Of a DNA stretch of 64,000 nucleotides, positions 12,131 to 24,928 are shown piece by piece. The position numbers and the translations under genes were made by a program. Position 1 is the stretch's first letter; every line of letters begins with the position of its first letter. A model generated the notes under the pieces. That model saw nothing but the letters and a program-made list of their open reading frames with translations. It was not told the DNA's origin and searched no databases. The stretch is from Cinclus cinclus (lineage: Eukaryota > Chordata > Aves > Passeriformes > Cinclidae): NCBI RefSeq assembly GCF_963662255.1, contig NC_085048.1, positions 102,840,229 through 102,904,228 of the forward strand. The letters are read 5' to 3'.

Positions 12131-13960
12131 GCTCCCCCACCCCGAATTTAAAAGTCCAGACTTACCAGGAAACATGGCTACAAGCTGTTCACCTTCCAGC
12201 TCTGTTCCTGCAGACTCCAGTGCTGCTTCCATCCTGCTCACTAACACTTGCAGTCACTTCACACACCCTGTGCTGGGGTAGATGCTGCCTGATGTGAGCT
12301 TGACCTCACAAAATCACTTAAAAAGAAAAGCCTGGTGAGCACTGCCTTATGCCCAGACCTTTCTGCCTTTGCTCTCAGTTTGCCACAATGATTTTGCTAA
12401 AGCAATTCCTCAGGCTGGGGCAGTAATCTAAGTGCATATTAATTTTCTACTGACTGCAAAAAGGGGTGAGTGGAGAGGAGGAAGGGTTCTCTGCCTGCTC
12501 TCCAATCCCCTCAGAGGTCCCCAAATGCAGCTCTGACAGCAGCATGGGAGCACAGCTTCAGAGTCAGGCCTACTGTGCCGCCGGCTGCCCCTGCCATGGC
12601 AGCTCCCAGCTTATTTCCCAAACACAAAAGCATCTGCTCTCCAAAACTTTCGGAAGCACGAGAGAGATAGCTGAGAATTACAAGGAAAATACAAGTTTTC
12701 TATAGGAAACAGCCTGGCAGTCCACACTTTGTTATTCACTTGATAAGCAGAGTCTTTTTGACAGTCCTAACCTCCTAAACTATAGGTCCTGCTGAGCCCA
12801 GCATGAGTCAAACACTGGGTACCATCTGTCAGAGCTTTAGTGAGGTTCCTCCCCCCCTCCCCGCTTTTGCCACAATCTGCTAAGAGGGGTGCAGAATAGA
12901 AGTTGCTTTCCTACCCTTAAATGAGGAAGTAGGGAGATTCAATCAGAAACATTAAAGAAATCCTGCTGTTTGCAAAAAACTTGGGAGGCACTGTACAGAA
13001 GAGCAGATCATTATATTATTCTAAAATCTGAAAGTTTAAAAAAAGCAAGTCTGTAACATACGTAAACCTACAGACATAAAACAAATACAATACAAGTATG
13101 CCTTGGTAAGTGGGGAGAAAATCTGAACCCCCCAAACCAAGCAGGTGATTTTGAACAATGAGTTTCTGTGAATTGTAGTACTAACAGGAATTTTGAAGTG
13201 ATGTACTGTTCAGAGGGTTCAGCTGTTTTCCTAAAGGCACACTCTGAAAGGATATAACTAATTTCCCATTGATGGACATTTAATAAGAGGAGCTGGCAGA
13301 GAAAAAATGCTCCCCTGCTGCATTGGAAAAGAATTACCAAAGGAACATTTTTATGTCTCATTAGTTTATATTCAGCCCTAAATTAGCACCTGTTCTGAAC
13401 TCTGTCAAAGTTTGCTCGGATTTTAGAGACACAAATGAGTATTTCTCTTTAATATGTTGCTAACAGAAGGGTTTGGGGTTATTGCAACACAGGTGGAAAT
13501 AAGAATATAACAAAGTACTGTCCTGATTTTCCAGGGCTGGGGGCTGTGTGATATGATCTATCTGCAGTCACCTGTGCTGCTCTGCAAGGTGCAGCCAGGT
13601 TTTGCCTTCTCAAGTGGTTGTTTGAGAAGGAAGAAGAACCACAGCAGTTGCTAAGAGTGGAATAAAGAAGAGGAAAACTCTTTCAAGTCATGGATTTTTG
13701 TTGTGCACCAGCCTGTGTTTTATAGGATGGTGTGGGACTGAAGCTGTTTTGTGTTAGCCACTGCAGTGTCAGTAGTGTTAGCTCCACACCAGTCACACAG
13801 CCCTGTGTGTCACAGTCACTCCCTGGGAGACATCTAGGGTCTTTCTTGTCTTTTCTCCCTCAGCTTTATAAACTGAAGGAAATGTTTAGCCTTGTGTCTC
13901 CACCTGGACATATGTGTCAGCAGGGCTCAGTTTTCACTTGAAATGATTGTATTCAACCAC

Positions 13961-14290
13961 AGAAATTCAGTGCATAATTGTGCATAAAGTTTTGTTTGAG
14001 GTCTGAATTTTAGAAAGCAGAAACTCTTAATTGTCTTTACCAACATGCTTAGGTCTCCTTTTACTGCATCACGTTCTACCTCTGCTGAGTTGCATTGCAT
14101 AATTTCAATTTTTGTTAATTGAGCAGAAGAGATCTGTGGCTAGCTGTGAGCACAGATTGAAAACGTTCCAATGCAATTTTATTGTTTCTTTAGTCACAGC
14201 AATCCTGTATTGCCATTATAAAAGGTCAGCAGTGTGATTTTAATGAGCGATTCTGGTCTCCTTGCAATTTTCTACTCATGCAATTTTGCT
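13961..14290. promoter_or_regulatory. Possible conserved non-coding element with repeated TGCATAA motifs
   Basis: TGCATAAT and TGCATAAA occur next to each other near 13971-13987, with another TGCATAAT near 14096 and several ATGCAA-type words further on. They resemble half-sites for POU or CCAAT/enhancer-binding factors. The reading as a regulatory element is inferred from motif density only. Confidence 0.22.
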
Positions 14291-16478
14291 TAATACATAC
14301 AAGCACTTGTGCTGGTGACACAGGTGGGGAGGAAAATAGCGAGATTCAGAACTTAGTGTTTGCTTTGTCTCTTCCTGTGAGCAGAGGTGTTAAAAGGTAC
14401 AATTTGGGCACAAGCAGGTGGTTACAAAAGTTGTGGTGTGTGGCAGAAGCAGTTTGCATAGAGAAATAGCTTTAAAGGCTTCTGTATGGGCAGTTGTAGT
14501 AGTTGTCTTTGGGTTTGAACATAGGATTTGAACAAAAGGTGATGTTGTGACTGTCCCTATATTAGGAGGCAATTGTAAGTACAGTACATATTTGTCCAGA
14601 TTCTGTTTTTCTTCCTCCTTGCCTTTATTTGCTGTGGCAATGGGCAGGGACAAACCAGAGCTGAGCTCTGTCCCTAGTGCTGGGGAACACTGCTCAGTAG
14701 GAAGCCCCTTCCTGAGGGGCTTCAGGCCATGCAGGCAGGGTACAAGGGAGGCAGAAAAGATGGAAAGAGAGAGAACCAAAACTGTTCAGTCAAAGCTGAT
14801 GGTTTTAGTTGCTATCTCACTAATAATCTATATTTTTTGCAGGCAGTGTAAAGGGTGTGTTTCTCACTGTGCTGCATTGGTGCAGAATGCTGCCATACAG
14901 GATGGTACTGTGGCCTCTTATTCTGTTCAATGTCCTGCTGAGTAACATTAAATCCATGAGCTTCTTCTTGGGATTAATATCTTTGATTCCATGCTATATT
15001 CTGGATTATGAATCTCTCAGAGCCTACCTGGTTGTTTAAGTGTGAGGGAACACAGGACCCTGTTCCAGCCGTGAGGGAGGGCAGGGCAGCTCCAGGTACA
15101 TCCCTGCTGAGGGGAGCCCAGCCTGGGCTGTTCCTGCTCCACATGCTCCACAAAAAGCCAGAGCACCTGTTCTGAGCACGCTCCTGCTGGGCTCTGCCAT
15201 TTGTGTGTGTGCCACTGGGGTCCCACGAGGGGACTGGAGCTTTTAAATGCAAGCAAGGAAAGCTGCGAGTCGTCAGATGTGCACTTTCACAGCAGTTGTT
15301 TCTCTCTTCTTGAAAAGACCACAGTTCTGAGGTCAAATTGCATCCTTTCGATGTAATTAATAAAACTGCATGAGAATTAGTTGCACTTCATCTTGCCAGG
15401 CACCATGTGTGAGTCTGAAGGGCTTTTCTAGTTAAACTGCTGGACTTTGTGGATATCACATTATTCAATTAGTAACAAATTGTGAGAGAACTTGGAAGCA
15501 TTTAGACAGTTCAGCAGTTTCTCTGGGATATCTTATAGCTTATAAAATACTCCAGGTATCTTATGGATATTTAGGAAGTGCCACGTACAATAATAATGTA
15601 ATATTTATGTTCCATCAGCATCACTGCTGGTGATGGAGGTGTGTATGAACTGCTTCTATTTTCCTCTCTTTAATTTAAAATAATAATTTAAATCAGTGGC
15701 TTGTGTCAGTAAAAAGGATGACGTGCAGAGCACAGAATAATTTTATTCTATGTTGTATCTCAGGTGATACAGAAACTATCATGTCTAACACTATGTTTGA
15801 ACTAACTAAAAATGATCAAATAGACGTGAGTTTTACACCAGTTTATTATCTCCTTTGTCACATGAAAAAGCTTTCTATACCCTTTTGCTTCATAAACTTA
15901 CTGGCTTAAATGACTGGTTTGACACAGACCCATTTAGTGGGTGTTATTTATTAATATTATATTAGAATTGAGGAAGACCCTTAGGCTTCTCTTTAAATTT
16001 TAAATATTGTAAGAAAACTGAAGTTAGTCCTGATCCCAGAGTCATGAATTTTAGAGGCATAACTGCCATTAATTTAGTGAGCCCTGAGGCTTTGTGCTAT
16101 AGATATCAAGTGATATTTTTAGAAAATGCAGAGTGAAAATATCTTTTCAGGAAAAAGCCACAAATGTACCTTCCTCTTTTCAAAGCTAAAATTACACCTC
16201 CAAGTTGCCACGAGTTTTGTGTAACTATAAATTTTTCTGAAGTGCACTCCAAAAGGAGAGTTTATTTTCATTTATAAAATCATTGAATGAGTAGTTAACA
16301 GCACCTTGAAGTTTGCTGTTGGAGTAAAATATGTTTTCATGGCATTTGCACAACACAGATGTTTGTCATGTAGTGTCTTGTGTTACTTACATCCCTAAGC
16401 CCAACGTGCTTGATGGAATTTCTCTACATTTTTCATGCTGGCTGACATAAAACTGCTATTAGAGGCATGGAGTGATTG

Positions 16479-16537
16479 CATTTGCATATGACTGGGGCAA
16501 TCTACACTGATATTTGACTTTCAGTCTTATGCAAATG
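16479..16537. promoter_or_regulatory. Inverted pair of octamer (POU) sites forming a long inverted repeat
   Basis: The left arm (16479-16494) carries ATTTGCAT at 16480-16487 and the right arm (16522-16537) carries ATGCAAAT at 16529-16536. These are the same octamer on opposite strands. The arms match in 15 of 16 positions over a 27-base spacer, and three G-T wobble pairs could extend an RNA stem inward. Octamers bind POU proteins such as OCT1/POU2F1. The arms match well beyond the octamers themselves, which is unusual. It may be an enhancer core or a structured RNA; the stem is shorter than a normal microRNA precursor. Confidence 0.45.
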
Positions 16538-19500
16538 ACTGGCATTCAATTTGGCAGAAGTAAAATTCCTGACCTTTGAAATGTTCATTTTCAAGGGTCC
16601 AATGGGATCATTATAGGCATTGCTGTCTGTGTTTTATACCACTGTTTAATGCTTTGGAATAGTTTGAGTTCCTCAGTTCCTTCCTATGGATACTTGGAGG
16701 TATCTTCCACTGCATATGAGAGTTGCTTATTTATGATAGCATTTTACAATTTTCCATGCTTTCTATTCCAGGAGTACCTTAGTCCTCTTTAGGAAAAGCT
16801 TCTCTTTTACTTGTAAATGTCCTTAATTAAATAGTGCTAAGATGATTTTGTTTGCATATAGCTTTCAGTCTTGTAATCTGCTCTGGAGGGGTCTCAAAAA
16901 TTGAATACGTCTGATTCAGGTTGTGTGAATTAACAACATGCAACAGCCTGAAATTCTTCCTAATATTCTAAAAATAAGCAGAAAATAGGTGTTCATTATA
17001 CCCCACTGGTAAATAAGGGAGTGCAGTCATTCAAAACACAGTTTCAAGTGACAAACTTGTCACTTACACACTCCCTATTGGAATTTAGGGGGAAGATGGA
17101 ATGAGAGGCTATGTGTGTCTGTCAACATTTAATAAAAGCGAAGTTAATAGAACTGAATCTTTCCAGAACTTTTGGTTTCAGCAATCTCTGCTGCCCAGTT
17201 TTAGTTGTGTGAGTATCAATTTGCTGTTCAGAGCACTGTTACCTGCTGGAACACAAAGATGTGCCCTAGCAAAACAACAGGAGCAAGTTAATAACACTTC
17301 AAGGTTGACCCGCCCTTTATCCCAGAATTCGTTCTCTATGTCTTCTTATTGATCTGACTCATGCAGCTTTTTGTCACCTGGGAAGTAACAATTCAATGTT
17401 TTATTTGACCATTTATCTCTTCAGCAAAATTGTTGCAATCTCTTTGACCTTTTGCAATGTTTATGACAAGGTATTTGCAGGTAATTACGCTCATAAAAGA
17501 GTAAAGCTCAGACTAATACATGCAAGGAGCCAAGCCAGATTCCTTACAAAAACATTCTAATGTGAGCATTTAGTTTGTTTTCAGTATTGTTATTATTAAA
17601 ACAAATAAAATCTCACTTCAGGCACTCCACTGTGCTGTTAGTCTGGTGTAAATCTTATCCCGCCAGTGGAATTCATGTGCTGTCCCTGATTTCCTCAGCT
17701 GCTGCACTGCAAATTGGTAATCTGGAAATGACTGCCCTCACAAAGCCTTACAATTACTTAGTGAGGAACTGAGAAAAAATTACTTCAGTGGCACAGTGGT
17801 GTGAAATTTCACAAAACAGGACCAAAACCTTACAACACCAATACTATGTAAATCAAACCAGTCATGGGAGAATCCTTGAATTATTTTCTTGACTAGTGAA
17901 ATACTTTGCTGTCTGTTCATGAGTAACTCCCCAAATCTGTTCTTTCCCTGTGTGTCCTAGTGCTCTCCTGTTATCAGAGTCAAATGCAGGTTTGCTGCTT
18001 TTCCAGCTGTGCCTTTCCCACAGCTCTAAGTACATTCCCTGCACTTCCATGTAATTTCCAAGGCCTTGCTTTATCCGATAAAGCCTGAGGTGCTTGGCTT
18101 ATTCACATCTGCTGCTTTCCTGGAGGTCAGTCAAACAGTTCTGCATTCAAGGAGTAATGGGGTCTTACAAAGGAAAACAATTATTTCACTTGAAATCTAT
18201 TGATCTGGTTTCTGTGGTTCATGTGGTGTTTTGGGTGCAGAGCAGTTGCTTGAAACAATTTGAGATCAATTCAAGTGTAACTGAATCAATAGATAACCAT
18301 AACTGAAATGCAGCTCTTGGTTTTTATAAGAATAGAGTTTTTGCTCCCAACAGTAAAATGAGAATGCTAAGAGTCAGCAAAATAGTTGGAATTGGAAGCT
18401 CCTGTGTATTAATGACAAGTAACTTTTAGTAGTGTTTGCCTAAATTTCAGTCTAAAGGAAAGCTCAGACATGAACAGCAGCACAAAAGCAGGGATTTGTT
18501 ATTTTGAAACTATCTTTTACAAATTCTTCTCAAAGAGTTAATTTCTATTTTGAGTATGAAATCATCCAAAGATAAATTTACCAGGTTTATGTGTATTCAG
18601 AATGTTTATGATAGTGTCCAGAATGTTCTCACCATTATATAATTTTGCTTCAAGGAGTAAAATCTACATTTTTAAATTACCTTACTTCCACAATAAATGC
18701 TGGTTCTAGAGATTGGTGATTTTATAATCAGGTCTCCTTTCTATACTGCCCACAGAGTTTGGTTTTATTTTACTCATTTTTCTGTTTGCTCCAGTTTTCT
18801 GTTGAGAGTTTATTCAGGCAGAAAATTTCTGACCATTCAAAAGAAGTTTGAAAACAATGGATGGGGAAAGGCAATTGAGGTATCAGAAGATGTATTTTGA
18901 CATTAACTCTTTGTCTGCTGCTTGAACACAGGCTGGCAACTAAATTAATCAAGCAGGGAAAGCTTTTGCTAAAGCGGTTATTAAATACAATCACTTCTTT
19001 CTGCACATGGAAAATGTTTTGGAAATCTTTCCTGTAAATGTTCACTGCTGCTAGAGATCTGATGGACACTAAAATAAGCAAGGTTCTTTCCAGATCTGTG
19101 GAATCTGCAAATTACTTTTTCTGCTGGGATAGGAACATTTTGGGGTCCACAGGATGAAGATCGTAACTAATTTACTGATTCTTCTATTTTTGTGGGCAAG
19201 GGCAGCAACCGTAGCAGAGTAATACCTAGTTAGTAATGAATAAAAAGTGACAGGCAAAAAGTATAAAAGACTTTTTATGCTTTCCTGAAACTTATTTTAG
19301 TTGAGAAATTTGTTTCAATTGTTCTTTTTCATCTTGCTAGTTTGCTTTCCTGAAATAATGATTTGACAGATGGTTGGTAGTGGATATTAGGACAAATCTG
19401 CCCCATTACAAATACACATAACAAGAGATTTACACAAAGCACCATTAAAATTGTAGTGCAGTTTAAGTAGCTTTCAAATGCTCAGTTGTTGGAAAGGGCA

Positions 19501-19825
19501 TTTTGGGTGTGTGTGACACTGAAACGTTCAGATAAAAAGAAAACCTGCTGGTTTTGCAGATGTGCCTTTTTGTAATCAGGAATACATAAGCCAAGGCACA
19601 AGGAGCTGAGGTAGATTCAGTGCTCTGAGCCTGGGTGGTGTGAAGTGCCCTAAGTAAATTCAGTAAGGCACTTCAAATACTCTGATATAAATTTAGTTGT
19701 TAGGTCTTGCCTAAAATTACTGATTTCAGCAGAATATTCTAATAACAATAGCGGCAAGAAGAAACTCTAATAAAATACTTATTTTAGAGTCTTCTGGGTC
19801 TGGTGACTGGTTATACAGGTATTTT
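16538..19825. other. Unique stretch, nothing recognised
   Basis: No gene, RNA or repeat of note was found. Frames are closed often on both strands. The sequence just past 16538 stays AT-rich and unique and may belong to the same regulatory block as the octamer pair. Confidence 0.55.
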
Positions 19826-19840
19826 TAAAAACCTCTTTAC

Positions 19841-20557
19841 ATGTGCTGTGCAGCAGCCAGTGAAGGCTTTTTACTGTTGTGCTCCAAAATTAGGATCTGT
19901 GAGAGTTCACAGTCTGCTATCACTACTAGGAGTTTGTGTTGTGCATGGGCTGATCAGGTGATTGAAAGAAGTTTTTATAATGCCAAAAATGGCATGAAGA
20001 AGATAAAACTGTTCATTGATCTTAAAATTGGAAATGGAAAGCTAAGCTCAGCCTTCCTGCTGCACTGGATGAAGATGGAGGTAAATAATATTTATGATTT
20101 GCTGCTCAAATTTCTGTTGCTAAAGAACATCACCCTGTCCAAGCTGCTGGTGCTCTCTTTCCCAGGAGGGTCAGTGGGAACAATAGACAGAACTTTGGTT
20201 TTGTTTCCCAAAGCAGATACTGTTCAAAGCTTCTCGCAGTGTCCAGCATTGCTGATTGAGCAGCTCCAGAGGTCACTTAGACATCAGAGCTTCTGCTGGA
20301 CAGCCCCTGGGATACTGAACAGCTCAGAACCTGCTGTAGGAACCAGCCCTCAGCATCCTGCGCCTCATACTTCAACCTTCCTCTGGAGGGAACTCGCTCT
20401 GAATTTGGGGATATTGTTCATTGATCTCTTACCTCTCGGAGTGTTCTGCCTGGTGCCTCGGCAGCTGCTGCAGGGTGGGGATGGAGCTGTCCCCGGAACC
20501 TGCCCTGGGCCGTGCCTATCTGGTGTGCAGACCTTCAGCCCTATCTCTAGGCAATAG
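19841..20557 (+). other. Longest open frame in the window (238 codons), probably not a gene
   Basis: The frame opens with ATG at 19841; the first in-frame stop upstream is a TAA at 19826-19828, and it ends in a stop at 20555-20557. Its length is more than I would expect by chance at this base composition, although the second half is richer in G and C, which lowers stop frequency. The predicted product has no signal peptide, repeat or motif that I recognise; it mixes hydrophobic runs with cysteine- and proline-rich parts, as random translations do. A decayed gene, a lineage-specific gene and chance all remain possible, with chance favoured. Confidence 0.12.
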
Positions 20558-20630
20558 ATCTTCCCAATTAGGACTACTAATCTGGGGGATTGTTTTGGAA
20601 AAGAGAATTGGAGTTAATATTCAACTGGCT

Positions 20631-20656
20631 TTTTTTTTTCCCTTCCCCCTTTCTTC
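20631..20656. repeat. Polypyrimidine tract
   Basis: A T-run followed by CCC TTCCCCC TTTC makes an uninterrupted pyrimidine tract. It is low-complexity sequence. Confidence 0.75.
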
Positions 20657-21139
20657 ATTTGAATGTCGAAGTTAAAGCATGCTGTCCTCAGAGCTAAATT
20701 ACTTTAGTGGGTGGTAAATAATGCTAAGGACCACAACAAAAATGTGATGTTTGTTGGTGAATCTCATTTCACACACCAAGTGGAATATCACAATTCATTT
20801 AGGTAACAGACTGCTACAGAGACCAATTAGAAATTGTGAAAGTCAGGAATCATAAGGAGTAGTGAATCTTCTAATTAGCTGGGGTTTAAAAGCTGACAGA
20901 AAATCAACATGCAGAGGGTCACGGTGTGAAAGGGAGGACTTGTCATGAGTGAACAGATAAATTCTTTGCCAGGGATGTGCTTTTCCCATCCAAAGAAACA
21001 CTGATCCCACAGCCCACTTGCCACCTGCCCTTATGGCACAAGGAGTGAAGTGGAAAAGGTGGCTTAGAGTAACACTGATGCCTTTCTGCCTTGCCTGTTG
21101 TAGGAGAGAGTTACGCAGCCTGTACATGACAGCCCTCAC

Positions 21140-21394
21140 CTGGCTGATGGGATAGGCTGAAAGGGATGAGGTGGGATTGATGGAGGAGCAGTTTATCCTC
21201 TCACTAGCCTTACTATGAAATGGGAAATGAAGCAAGATGTGCAGTTCTGACTTCCCAGCTTGTTGTATTTCCACATTTTCTAGTTTTATCATCTTTACTT
21301 TTCTTCTGTGATACTTGGGGTGCCACAGGTTTTTTGCCAGCTCCAAGATACGTTTCCTAGGGCTTTTTCCTCCCCTTTTGCTATTAGTGATCAG
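21140..21394 (-). other. Candidate phase-0 exon, 255 nt, minus strand
   Basis: On the minus strand a TTGCAG acceptor precedes 21394 and a CAG|GTGAGG donor follows 21140. The 255 nt between them are 85 whole codons with no stop in one frame, which belongs to a 185-codon open stretch without an early ATG. The predicted peptide is rich in lysine and arginine in its first half and matches no family I know. The pyrimidine tract before the acceptor is weak. Chance is the leading explanation. Confidence 0.12.
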
Positions 21395-22939
21395 CTGCAA
21401 AGGTGTGTGCAGGTGGAGCTGTGTTTATCTGGTTAAGAACTGTGATATCTAAAATGTCTCTTTTGCTTCCAGCACCATTAATCACACTTTTTAAAAGCTC
21501 AGGTTAAAAGCATCAGCTCTACACTACAACTGGAAAATGCTGATCTTTTTATGACCAATCCTGAGACCAGTAAATATAAGAAAACTGAAGGAAATGGATA
21601 AACCATCAGGAAACAACTTCAATATTTTTGGGTTTCCAACTGTTCTCTTCACCTAAACCCCATATAATTTTGAAGCTCCATGGGCACAAAGAGTAGGCAA
21701 GGCAGGCTGTACTTTGGAGATGAAAGCATGATTTTGAAGCCTTGGTGGTTTGCAGAGTCTGTTTTACAGTGTCTGTTCATTACAAAACAACAAACGGAAC
21801 CCAAGAGAAAGATTCCAAAGCAACCAAATGCCTGTGAAGTTGGACTTCTCCAAGTCTGTGCCATTTTCAGTCAAGGTTTGTAGATGCAAAGTGTATCCAA
21901 ATGACTATTTACAAATCATTAGTAATTGGGGTACCCCACCATAGATTTAGTCAAGTAAAAAGAAGCTAAAATTTCTATTTTATTCATAGGGTTTGCTATT
22001 TCTGGCTTTTAAATATATAAAAATGCTTGTTAGGTGTTTCATGTCACTGTGGCTTTTAATGATTCAATAGCAGTCAGGAAGCCTGTATTTGGCTCTAAGA
22101 ATGTTACAGGAATGAAATTATGGGATGAAGTATATTATAGATATGATAAAAAAACAGTGGATAAATGTTCCTTGGTCCTCTGACCTGCCAATATCAGCAC
22201 TTTGTGGCTCTTGTAGTTGTTTACAAGTCCTAAGGAAGCAGGTTAATCCAGGACAGCTGTCTGAATTTGCTGTCTAGGGTCATTTCATAATGGAATTAGG
22301 CTTGAGAGCCTTTAATACACAGCTTTTCCTAGCACAGTGTTTTTGATTCTCTTACGTGTTGCAGGTACAAGTTATATCTGAAACTGTAGCTCTTAGATTC
22401 CTCTGTTTGGAACTCTTTTCTAGGGGATGGTTCAATGATGCAGTTATCCTAAATTTGATCTTGTCTGCAATGCTGGTTAATATGATTTCTGTTTGGGAAT
22501 TGGTATTTGAACTCTGAAGGCAGCAGTTGATGTCCCTGGGAAGAGGGAAACTTCTGAGGAGACAGATGTGCCTTTATTCAGACTGGAGAGAAGAAAGTTT
22601 CTGTGGCCCTTTGACTGTGTCCCACAGGTGCTTAAACAGAGACTGATAATTGTGTTTTATGAGCATCTATGTATTCACCAGCTCTCTGATGTGACAGTGC
22701 TATAGCAAGTGCTCAGTAATTTACATACTGTACAACACAACCAAGTATAAATGATGCATTATTCTTCCATTTAGCCCCATTTGAATTGATTGATTACCAA
22801 ACCTTCCATTTCTCATCTATGAGAATTGGGATTATTTATAACTTGTGCTGAGCTTACACCATAATGCATCAATCAAGAAGCTGAGTTGCACTTCCCTGAC
22901 CCATAATGGATATTTTAATGATCAGGACCTGATCCTTGT

Positions 22940-22959
22940 ATTTTTTATTTATTTATTTT
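22940..22959. repeat. TTTA simple repeat
   Basis: A short run of T followed by ATTT units. It is a small microsatellite. Confidence 0.8.
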
Positions 22960-24634
22960 GTCAACATTGAGCTTGAGAAGAGAAGCCAGAAAATAGAAAA
23001 CTGAAACTATGGTTGGGAAAGACAGCACCCTCCCATTCCTTTTCCCCTTGCTGTACATTATTGACATTCATTGCTGTAATATTTACTTTAAGGTGTACCA
23101 CAGAAAGTAACCCAGGGCTGTTTATTTTGGTAATGGGAGCAGCAGTGCCTGGGGAGCCACAGGGGACTTTCAGTTTGTGGCAGGGAAAGGAGCAGAGTGG
23201 TGCCTGGATGTGACTGCTGGTGCAGAGCCTGGGAGCAGGGACACACTGGGTTCCAGTGCTCCAGGTGCCACCTGTACCTGTCACCAGCCTACCAGCCTAA
23301 GATCCAGCTAGATTTACACTTGGACGTGGGGATTTTGTATGGACTGGATCTCTGTTGTTGGCAGGTTGACAGTGTGAGTGCATTTCCACTTTTTGTAACG
23401 TTTCCTTCCCCCAATTCCATGTAAAGCCCTCATTTACACAAAATCTCCCTGCCTTTCCCTGCAGTTCAGCTCAGAACTGCTGTCTCCCCTCCATCCCCAC
23501 CAGGCTCCTGCCTTGCTGACTATTCCATGGGAAGCTGAAAGAAGGAGGCAGGCCTGAGACATTGAGCACTAAAATCTTTCCTAGTTAAAAGCTGCAATTC
23601 CAGCTCATTCTTTTGAGTGAAGGAAGAGACATTAATGATGAAATAGAGGCCACTGAAACAGAGCATGGGGGTGCTGGCTCTCCTAAAAGTTTCTTATTTG
23701 AGTTGGAATATCGTTAATTGATTAGAGAAATCCCAGAACAGGCCCTTTTTGGCTATGATAGCTTTCACACCTAATCACTGTGCAACCTTTTGTGGTCTGG
23801 CCTCACCTAAAGGCATTTTTTGTTCAAAACTGTTCAAACAGTGAGGAGCAGAAGTGCAGAGTGTGGCATTGCAGTGTGTCCAGCTCACCGGGCTCTTACC
23901 CTCTCTGCTTCTTTATTAACATTTGCTCTGCTGAAAGAAAGGAAGACTGAACATAAAATCCTGAAGGTCATCCCTACAGTTGTCTCAATAACAATCTGTG
24001 TGACTTTAACCCTGTTGAGGAAAAGTAATTACCCTTTGGCTTCTGGTGACCTCGACTAACCTTTGCTGAAGGACCAGAGGAAATAAAGGCTGACCAACAG
24101 CCTGCCCTCCCTGCCCTGTGGTTAACCTGCTCTGGGAATGAAGAACACCCTCAACAATAGAACCTGAAAATGTTGCCATGGAAATATCATTGGAAGGAGA
24201 AACAAAAATCTATTACAATTAATAGTGTTTTATTAGGTGACTGCTATAGAACTGTTTAATCCATGGAAGTTGCTTGATCTGAGAATTTGGGGTCAGAAAA
24301 TTTCAGGCAGAATAAAAGAGGGGAGGGAAAGGTACCTGTTTAAAAATTCAGGAGCTGTTGACAGAGCTGGGGTGGTTTGCATGAGATGAAAGAATCAGAT
24401 GTTGTGCACTCTGAGTCTGGGAAATGATAGCAAAGAATGAATGCAATTACAGTAATTGCAAATGAACCCTGCTAGCTCTCCCACTGCTCAGGGAGCATTG
24501 ATACACCAATATTTGGGGGTTCTTATAGGGCAAATATCAGGGGTCAGTTTCCCCTTTGGATTGTGGAGAACACAGGGTTGTTTTCAAAGCACTTCCAAAA
24601 TCAGGGCCTAAATTCTTTTGGGTTTATTCCCATT

Positions 24635-24670
24635 CCGTCCCCTTCCCCCCCTCCCCCCCCCCCCCCTCCT
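24635..24670. repeat. C-rich tract with a 14-base C run
   Basis: The stretch consists of C runs broken by single T bases and includes 14 consecutive C at 24653-24666. The minus strand is the matching G-run, able in principle to form a G-quadruplex. Such tracts are unstable in length and error-prone in sequencing, so the exact count should be treated with caution. Confidence 0.9.
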
Positions 24671-24928
24671 TTAATTGTGTATTGAATTTGACACCTTGCA
24701 GACATTGCATTTCTGTAAAATTCCCTCTGCTTTTTGTTAGGCAGGATCTTGGGCTCTCATTTCCCCAGCAGCTGGCTTTAGTTGAAGCTGACAGTGCTGC
24801 ACTTTGCAGAAGTACTTCAGCAGTTTCCAACAAATATCGATAGTTCTCTGACCACACTAAGACAAAGAATTATGAAGACATCAAAAATCCAGATGTTGCT
24901 GCTCCACAGTTCCCAGTTTTTACAGCAT

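Larger units (their letters stand above)
4685..16478. other. Long unique stretch, no gene recognised
   Basis: No recognisable exon or RNA gene was found. Open frames are short and overlapping, as expected by chance at this base composition. AT-rich segments at 11801-12130 and 13961-14290 look more information-rich than their surroundings and are listed as possible conserved non-coding elements. The rest shows no structure I can support. Confidence 0.6.

Noticed and set aside
16949..16972. AAATTCTTCCTAATATTCTAA, resembling a CR1 internal word
   Set aside because: The flanking CR1 sequence expected on either side is absent.
22683..22720. ACAGTGCTATAGCAAGTGCTCAGTAA, resembling a MIR/L2 end
   Set aside because: Only one short word group matches and nothing upstream supports an element.
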